From Ichthyophis bannanicus (taxonomy: Eukaryota; Chordata; Amphibia; Gymnophiona; Ichthyophiidae), in contig CM066033.1 of assembly GCA_033557465.1 (NCBI GenBank), positions 1,352,817,834-1,352,881,833 of the forward strand: DNA of 64,000 nt, given 5' to 3'. Below the pieces are notes generated by a model. It worked only from the letters and a program-made list of their open reading frames with translations. It made no database searches and was not told where the DNA came from. The position numbers and the translations under genes are program-made. Below are positions 57,600 through 64,000 of this stretch, piece by piece; the first letter of the stretch is position 1; each line of letters opens with the position of its first letter.

Positions 57600-57944
57600 G
57601 CTGGCTCTGACTGCTGCTGCGGACGCGGCAAGGGCAGAATGCAGTGTCCCGCGGGGCCCCCTCCGCCCGCTAAGCCCCTCTGCAAGGGCTTTCAGATTCG
57701 CGAGGGAGAGCGTCTCCCTCGCGTCTCTGTTAAGCCCGCAGGGGCTAATGGGAAATTTCCCATCAGCCCCTTTAGACGCGAGGGACTGATGGGAAATTTC
57801 CCATTAGCCCCTGCGGGCTTAACAGACGCGAGGGAGACGCTCTCCCTCGCGAATCTGAAAGCCCTTGCAGAGGGGCTTAGCGGGCGGAGGGGGCCCCGCG
57901 GGACATTGCATTCTGCCGCGGAAGCGGCAGCAGCCAGAGCCAGC
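57600..57944. repeat. Long palindrome in the hAT element
   Basis: Arms 57600-57771 and 57781-57944 (172 and 164 bases) face each other around a loop of 9 bases (ttagacgcg), with few mismatches. Example: agcccgcaggggctaatggg on the left and its complement on the right. Each arm also contains gggaaatttccc, itself a palindrome. Confidence 0.9.
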
Positions 57945-57980
57945 TTTTTTTTTTTTAAAATTGGCCGGGGGGGGGGGGGG

Positions 57981-58930
57981 TTAGGACGGCTAATGGGCTA
58001 GGGGGGGGGTTAGGACTGCTAATGGGCTAGGGGGGGTTAGGACTGCTAATGGGCTGGGGGGGGTTAGGACTGCCAATGGGCTAGGGGGGGGGGTTAGGAC
58101 TGCTAATGGGCTGTGGGCTGATGGGGGCTGTCTGGAAATGGGGTGATGGGGGGTTAGGACTGGTAATGGGCTATGGGGGGGGGGTTAGGACTGCTAATGG
58201 GCTATGGGGGGGATAGGACTGCTAAAGGGCTAGGGGGGGTTAGGACTGCTAAAGGGCTGGGGGGGGGTTAGGACTGCTAAAGGGCTGGGGGGGGGTTAGG
58301 ACTGCTAATGGGCTGGGGGGGGTTAGGACTGCTAATGGGCTAGGGGGGGTTAGGACTGGTAAAGGGCTGGGGGGGGGTTAGGACTGCTAATGGGCTAGGG
58401 GGGGTTAGGACTGGTAGTGGGCTGATGGGGGCTGTCTGGAAATGGGGTGATGAGGGGTTAGGACTGGTAATGGGCTATGGGGGGGTTAGGACTGCTAATG
58501 GGCTATGGGGGGGTTAGGACTGCTAATGGGCTGGGGGGGTTAGGACTGCTAATGGGCTAGGGGGGGGTTAGGACTGCTAATGGGATAGGGGGGGTTAGGA
58601 CTGGTAATGGGCTGTGGGCTGATGGGGGCTGTCTGGAAATGGGGTGATGAGGGGTTAGGACTGGTAATGGGCTATGGGGGGGTTAGGACTGCTAATGGGC
58701 TATGGGGGGGTTAGGACTGGTAATGGGCTAGGGGGGGTTAGGACTGGTAATGGGCTGTGGGCTGATGGGGGCTGTCTGGAAATGGGGTGATGAGGGGTTA
58801 GGACTGGTAATGGGCTATGGGGGGGTTAGGACTGGTAATGGGCTATGGGGGGTTAGGACTGGTAATGGGCTTTGGGCTGATGGCTGTCTGGAAATGAGGT
58901 GATGGGGGTTAGGACTGGTAATGGGTTATA
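57981..58930. repeat. G-rich minisatellite, 26-31 bp unit
   Basis: About 30 copies of a unit like ggggggttaggactgctaat followed by gggcta. The ttaggac core occurs at 57981, 58010, 58037, 58064 and onward, with spacing of 26-31 bases apart from longer steps where a larger block intervenes. That block (gctgtctggaaatggggtga) recurs five times, near 58129, 58431, 58629, 58771 and 58885, which makes a higher-order pattern. Runs of 5-12 G suit G-quadruplexes. Confidence 0.9.
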
Positions 58931-60169
58931 GGGGGGGCTTAAACTGAAAATGGGGTGATGGGGGTTTAGGACTGGAAGTGGGTTGATGGGGGGGGCTAGG
59001 ACTGGTATTGGGTTGGGGGGTTGCTAGGACTGGAAATGGGCTGATGGGGGGCTAGGACTGGAAATGGGCTGATGCAGGGACTAGAAGGGAATGGATGCTG
59101 GGTGAGGCTGGAACTAGAAGGGAGCTGATGTTGGGGGAGGATTAGAATGGGATGGGGCTGGGAGAGTAAAATGGAGAGGGGAAAAATATTTTGTGTGGGA
59201 GGGATAAAAATCTACAATTGGCCGGGTATTGGGAGAGTAAGTGGGGATTGAGGATGGAGGGGTAAAATTTGAGTGGATGAAATAGGAATGAGGAAAGAGC
59301 AAAAGGAGAAAGATTAGTATGTTAAAGCGGATGTAGAGAGAGAGAATGGAAAAAAAAACTAGAAGAGAGAAGAAAGGACAAATGGACAGCAGATGATGGA
59401 GAGTTAGCAGAAAACATGAAGAAACCAGAAGAAAGTGGCTGGAGCAATTGCAACTGTGTAACTGAGCTGAGGTATTCTGTTTATGTAATTCCTTTTTGAC
59501 ATTGCCACTTGTTCTCTTTCCCCAGTAGGTCATGTATTGTTATTCTCTGAAATGTATTGGTTTAATATTTGCAGTGTTGCCTTTTGATAGGTATGGTATG
59601 GTGCTTTGTGAGTCCTGGTAGTGCTGTTAGGATACGGCGGGTTTGCTATTGGTTCTAAATGGGCAGTGTTTGTAGTAGTTCCTAATGTGCCTGGCGGTTG
59701 GCACTGGATTATAGTAATGTAGAAATCTTTTAGTCTGTCTTTATCCATACACTCATTAAGAGACATGTTTACTAAAAGTTAGTGTATGTTAGCATTATGC
59801 AAATATTTATGCAAATTGACGTGCTGGCACTTTGAGGAAATTCTTTGGTTTTGTGCGGCAGTTTGGGCACTCGGGCTCAAAAAGGTTAGCCATCACTGGT
59901 TTAGGACAACTATCCAGAGGGTCGCCATGAGTCAACACCAACTCAACAACACTTAACAAAAACAGTCGGATTCCAGGGCACATGAATGGTGCCACTTCCC
60001 AGTACATTAATTGCTGTGTTACTGCATTTCTTTTGTTTTTGGATTTTTTTCAGACTTTCCCCATTTAAGCTTTTTGAAATTTTTTGTTTATTTTCACGTT
60101 TTAATTACAAAAAATTAATGTTTGTTCAAATTTAACATACGCAAATCAATTCTATGCATGTTATTTCAT

Positions 60170-60380
60170 AAGTTAGTAAGTAGCATGCCATTGAGTCAAT
60201 GCTGATTTCTTATGACCCAGCAGCCCCTGGATTTTCTTGGCAAGATGTGATCGGAAGTGATTTGCCAGGCCTTTCTTCTGAGGCATTGGAGTGTAACATG
60301 ACTTGTCTAAGGCCACAAGGAGTTCCAAACCCTGGTCTCTTGGTCACTAGGTCACTTCTCCAACCATTAGGCTACTTATA
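60170..60380 (+). repeat. SINE-like fragment
   Basis: Contains gccattgagtcaatgctga, tttcttggcaagatgtg, atttgccaggcctttcttct and a tRNA-SINE-like end (ggtctcttggtcactaggtc). I recall similar sequences in reptile and mammalian RTE-linked SINEs. The name is uncertain. Confidence 0.45.
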
Positions 60381-61432
60381 GGTAACGCGCATTAAACTAA
60401 TTTTGCGTACACTAAATTGTTTAAAGTGCCCTAAAGAACCGAATGTGTGTTAGTGAATTTACATTCTTAGTTTGCTCTACTTGCTTGCTATCTCCTGTCT
60501 ATTGCCCAATTTCTTAGAGCATTTATTTGGGGCTTATATTGTTTACTTCACCCCTTGTTTGTAGAGGTGCATTTTCTCATATGTATGCAAAGATAAGCAC
60601 TTTAATTTTTATAGCATTAAAGAAGCAGTCTTTCTAGTTAATGGAAATGATTTATTAAGTTAGGCCCTTTTCCCAGAATACAATTTAAAGGTACTTGGAA
60701 CTCCGATTATGCTTGATTTAGTTGTAAAAATTTCGGAATCACAGCTGTGCCCACTGAGTGAGTATTCTTCTGCAAAATGTATTATTAGGAAAAAATCTGA
60801 AAAAAAAGAGGTACATTCTAATAGTATTTTCCAATCCTTGGCTTGTTCCCAAACCTATTAGCATGTTTTAGTCTTTTGTATATTTATTATTTTCCCTAGA
60901 AATAAATTAGGGCATTGGCAGGAAAAAAACTGCTCAAAACATTTTGTTCAGAGGAAAACAAATACATTTTCCTTTCTTTATTCACTTTTGCTGCTTGATT
61001 ATTAGCAAGGGGATATTTGTTTTTCTTGAATGCATTCTCAATTTAGTGTATGAGAGATTTGCTTCCTGTTGGATTCACACTTTCTGTATGTGAATGTTCT
61101 TGCTAGCCCATCCTAGAGAGAGTTACAGTGTGATACATAATGGAAAAATCATCAACTTGCACTAATGGACCCAGGGAGAGATGCCACCACTGCTGTGAAC
61201 TGTCTGGACGTGGCTCACATATACACTCTTACAGTAAAAAGGATGAAGGAAAGGGTGCAAGACAGTGATGAAGAGGAAGAGAAAATGGTGTGGTTGAAAT
61301 TGGAATGGAGAGTGTTAGAGACTGGAGGAAAGGGAGGGCAGAGGCAGCAAAGAAAACAATAGATTTTTAAAAAATGGGAAAAAAACTAAGCATTTTTCTA
61401 ATTCATAAAAATGTGACACTGGCCAGGTTTTC
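60381..61432. other. AT-rich interval without a gene
   Basis: No ORF or RNA gene supported. A weak purine-rich ORF at 61165-61362 is not credible as a gene. Confidence 0.5.
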
Positions 61433-61810
61433 TTTTTTTTGTAATTTTAATTTTATTGACTCACTATATTCACCATATTGTACAGTTCACCATTACTACA
61501 ATACAGTGTCCATACATATCCATTCTTATTTAACCCATCTAACAATTACCCTAATCACATAACGTCCTTCAACCTCATTGCTATTTCTATTCCATGTATC
61601 CTACTACCCCCTACCCCTCCTCCTTCCCCCCTGTACATTTACCTGTTTTCATGGGTCTAGCCATGGGTTAAGGCTTATAACAACTACCCCCATTTCACAC
61701 TTCTTACAATATGACCAAAACCCTAATACCGACAATAATAACCTTATGCACTTACCCACAACTATAAACATATACCCGGTGAGATTTTCCCTTTTATAAT
61801 CCAAAAGTTC

Positions 61811-61860
61811 CCCTCCCCCCTATCTTCCCCCCTCCCCCTATCTTCCCCCCTCCCCCTATC
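61811..61860 (-). repeat. G-rich tract in the L1 3' region
   Basis: Plus strand reads cccctatcttccccc-type units repeated three times; the L1 strand therefore has runs of 5-6 G between short AAGATA pieces. Similar G-rich polypurine tracts are known in L1 3' regions. Confidence 0.6.
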
Positions 61861-61984
61861 TATACTCTATTTTGCCATCTTCCCATCCTGCTCTCCCTCC
61901 AAGCCTCATACCAATGCCTTATATTGCAGTATTTCCACTTCTGCCCCTTCCTGTATGCCCCTTTTAAGCACATAGTCCTTATTT

Positions 61985-64000
61985 GCTCCACATACATGAT
62001 TACCTCCCAAATATGCAGTACCTCCTTAGCTTTCCATCAACAACACCTAGTCGCCACTACCCAGTATCCCAAAAAATCATTCAGATATTCATTCCCCCCT
62101 CTTCCACCTCCAGGGGAGACACCATTTCAGCCGATATTGATATCCTCACCTGCGTTACCTTGGTATACACTTCCACCACCTTCCTCCATAAGTCCTGCAC
62201 CTTAGGGCACCCCCACATCATATGTAACAGGTCTCCCCTTCCCCCACACCCTCTCCAACATTCATCTGAATTATTACGACTTATCGTTTGCATTCTTGCC
62301 GGGGTCCATATCATTCGCAATCTCACTTTCATACAATTCTCCAGCATAGAAACACTCCCCCCCCCATCCTCTTCTCCTGCTCATACACATTTTTTCACCT
62401 CCCCTCATCCCACATCCTCTCCAATTCTCTCCCCCATCTCTCCTGCCACCGCATTACTCCCCTCTGCTTCCTGTTCAGCCATCGATATATCTTTGACAGC
62501 ACCCCCTTTAAATCTGCGCTTTTTTCCATCATTTCCTCAAAGGGTGTAGCTTTAGCCCTTAGGCCTTCCCGCACTGCCCTCTGCTGCAAAAAATACCAAA
62601 TTTGCACGTAACCATATCTATCCCCCTCCTTCAATCCATATAATTCCTTAAGTTCATCAAAACGTTTAATTCCCCCTCCCTTAGTTACCATTTGCCCAAT
62701 CTTATATAACCCCTTACTCTCCCAGTCTCTGTATACTCCACCCTCCCTCCCCAGTCCAAACCCCCCCATATATCTTTTATGTGTCTGTCTTGTCACCTGT
62801 TTGCCTCCTAATAGACACGCCTTCCATCTTTGCCAAATACTTGCCTCGCCATCAGCTTCTGCATAGGATTTTCTCCCCCCACCATTTTCATCTCTCCCCC
62901 TCCTCCCAAATTATTGCCTCCAAGCTCTCCACCTGCCCCTTTTCCATCTCTACCCACTGCGGACTCTCACCCCTTTCCCTCCATACCAGTATAGCCCTCA
63001 ATTGCGCTGCATCATAATAGTGCTCTGTGCACGGCACACCCAGACCTCCCTCCCCTCTGGCTCTATACATAGTCTGTCTCGCCACCCTTGGGCCCTTCCC
63101 TTCCCATATGAAGTTCATTATAATTCCTTCTATTTTCCTCAAGACCCCTCTAGACACTCTGCATGGCAATGCTATGAACAGAAAGAGAATCCTGGGCAGT
63201 ACATTCATCTTAATAGTGGCTATTCTGCCCAGCCAGGTCAAATGTAATCCTCTCCATCTACCAAGATCCTTCCGTACATTTTCTAACAGGGGCCCGTTAT
63301 TCCACTCTGGTAGTTTCTCCAGAGCATTGCTCAAGTATATTCCCAAATACTTAAATTTTATCTTCACCCATTTAAATGCAAAACCCTCCCTCAGCCTCCC
63401 TTCCAAGCCCCCTGATAAATTGAAACCTAAAATTTCCGTTTTACTCATATTCATTTTATAGCCCACCACCTCGCTATATTTCCTAATTGCCTGGGTCAGA
63501 TTTGGTAAACTAACTAGTGGACTCCCCAAAGTAAAACTCACATCATCCGCAAACAGTGCTATTTTGGTCTGTTGACCTCCTACTTCAATCCCCCTTATAC
63601 CCTGCTGCCTTCGCACATACTCAGCCAATGGTTCAATTACCAATGCAAAAAGCAACGGTGACAATGGACACACCTGCCTCGTCCCCCTACCCAACTCAAA
63701 GCTGTCCGAGTACCCTCCATTCACTTTTATCCTCGCCGTCGGTCTCTCATATAATGCTCTTATCCATCTTATAAACCTGTGTCCCAACCCCATTTTATCC
63801 AATACCTGAACCATAAACTTCCACTCCACTCTATTTTTCCTTATATTGTTCCCCTCCCCACCTTCACCTAATAAATCCCGTTTGATCCTTATACACTAGC
63901 TTGCTAGTTACCTTCTGTAATCTAATAGCCAATATCTTTGCCAAAACCTTTGCATCCAAATTGATCAGTGAAATCGGCCTATATGAGGCGCAAACCGAAC
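61985..64000 (-). pseudogene. L1-type ORF2: RT and C-terminal domain, broken
   Basis: RT entry near 63990-63870 (SYRPISLINLDAKVLAKILA). Then a deletion joins NNIRK to VEWKFMVQVLDKM, which removes motif A (the DAEKAFDR region). Motif B, GTRQVCPLSPLLFALVIEP, and motif C, ALFADDVSFTL, lie between 63829 and 63500. The thumb (FKYLGIYLSNALEKLPEW) and C-terminal part follow, and a Cys/His motif ECWRGCGG...LHMMWGCPKV is visible near 62240-62200. Frames change near 62840 and 62380. The 5' end is outside the window. Confidence 0.85.

Larger units (their letters stand above)
57511..59898. mobile_element. hAT element, non-autonomous, 2388 bp
   Basis: Starts cagcgatggcgaacctatgg and ends ggttagccatcactg, so the inverted ends are CAG(C/T)GATGGC(G/T)AACCT. 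The 8-bp duplication gtttagga is perfect at 57503-57510 and 59899-59906. The RTE-like text reads on across it. Inside are a palindrome (57600-57944) and a minisatellite (57981-58930), and no transposase is present. Confidence 0.88.
54764..59960 (+). mobile_element. RTE/BovB-like LINE, broken by three insertions
   Basis: The 5' part (54764-55200) resembles the beginning of BovB-like RTE, with MTQGKLEVVKNEMEHIQLD and LLGVRELK, an endonuclease start. At 56725-57058 the RT resumes as SKAFDFVNHEKL and GLHLNVKKTKIL, with FIVDGEEIEIVDKFN and ILKSRD. After an L2 tail it continues to 57510 (SLEKDIMLSKVEGQ). The last piece, after the hAT element, is TTIQRVAMSQHQ at 59899-59960. Most of the RT between motif A and the thumb is missing. 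Stops are common. BovB-like elements are known for horizontal transfer, but nothing here tests that. Confidence 0.72.
61433..64000 (-). mobile_element. L1-type LINE, 3' part, running off the window
   Basis: Minus strand. The 3' end at 61433 has, in reverse complement, AATAAA (near 61452-61457) and a run of A, as in L1. The RT is readable up to 64000 and continues beyond the window. The C-terminal region lies at 62796-61985. A G-rich strand tract at 61811-61860 is in the 3' untranslated region. Confidence 0.85.

Noticed and set aside
57516..58001. Plus-strand ORF of 161 codons
   Set aside because: It lies across the palindrome and reflects GC-rich composition; its right half is the mirror of its left half.
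57981..58930. CRISPR array or interstitial telomere repeat
   Set aside because: Units are contiguous without unique spacers, and the TTAGGAC core is not TTAGGG in tandem.
61924..62611. Plus-strand Pro- and Ser-rich ORFs
   Set aside because: Shadows of the minus-strand L1 ORF2.
1..64000. Host exons, tRNA or rRNA genes
   Set aside because: I looked for long open frames, splice-like series and tRNA-like arms outside the elements and found none I could support. Small exons could be missed by eye.

Overview
The window is a dense stack of transposable elements from a vertebrate genome. I found no host protein-coding gene, rRNA or tRNA. The mix of DIRS-type tyrosine-recombinase retrotransposons, CR1, L2, RTE/BovB-like and L1 LINEs, piggyBac and several hAT elements points to a tetrapod. 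The abundance of DIRS copies and the form of their ends make an amphibian likely, and a caecilian is my guess. That species assignment rests on memory of repeat families, not on a search.

Layout. 1-5.3 kb: DIRS-A on the minus strand, with its 3' end cut by the window edge. 5.3-8.7 kb: AT-rich sequence without genes. 8.7-10.6 kb: a decayed plus-strand CR1 carrying an inverted CR1 and a small hAT-like palindrome. 10.6-11.1 kb: a GC-rich tandem repeat with CCAAT and TATA-like boxes. 11.4-16.8 kb: L2 and CR1 remnants. 16.8-20.5 kb: L2 fragments around a piggyBac pseudogene whose front end is replaced by a DIRS terminus. 20.7-22.7 kb: minus-strand CR1.

The centre (22.8-42.5 kb) is one nested structure. 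A minus-strand L2 was split by DIRS-C (24188-38720), whose two flanks rejoin in frame in the L2 reverse transcriptase. DIRS-C was later split by a CR1 (27121-30211) and by a complete DIRS-D (32508-38289). The same L2 was also hit by a hAT MITE (39038-39406, 8-bp duplication) and by a TG...CA element of 1549 bp flanked by AGTT (39911-41459). DIRS-D keeps the full architecture: left inverted repeat, gag, RT-RNase H, tyrosine recombinase, internal complementary region and right inverted repeat.

42.5-48.5 kb holds an RNase H fragment, CR1 pieces and a 5'-truncated L2. 50.1-54.8 kb is a nearly full-length CR1 with an intact ORF1 and an ORF2 broken by three one-base indels. 54.8-60.0 kb is an RTE/BovB-like LINE broken up by a TIR element, an L2 tail and a 2.4-kb hAT element containing a 345-bp palindrome and a G-rich minisatellite. 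61.4-64 kb is a minus-strand L1 running off the window.

Nothing here forms a host pathway. What works together is each element's own machinery: DIRS gag, RT-RNase H and recombinase with the internal complementary region, and LINE endonuclease with reverse transcriptase. Almost every coding region is broken. Exceptions are the CR1 ORF1 at 50875-51819 and a 288-codon ORF of unknown nature at 39962-40828.
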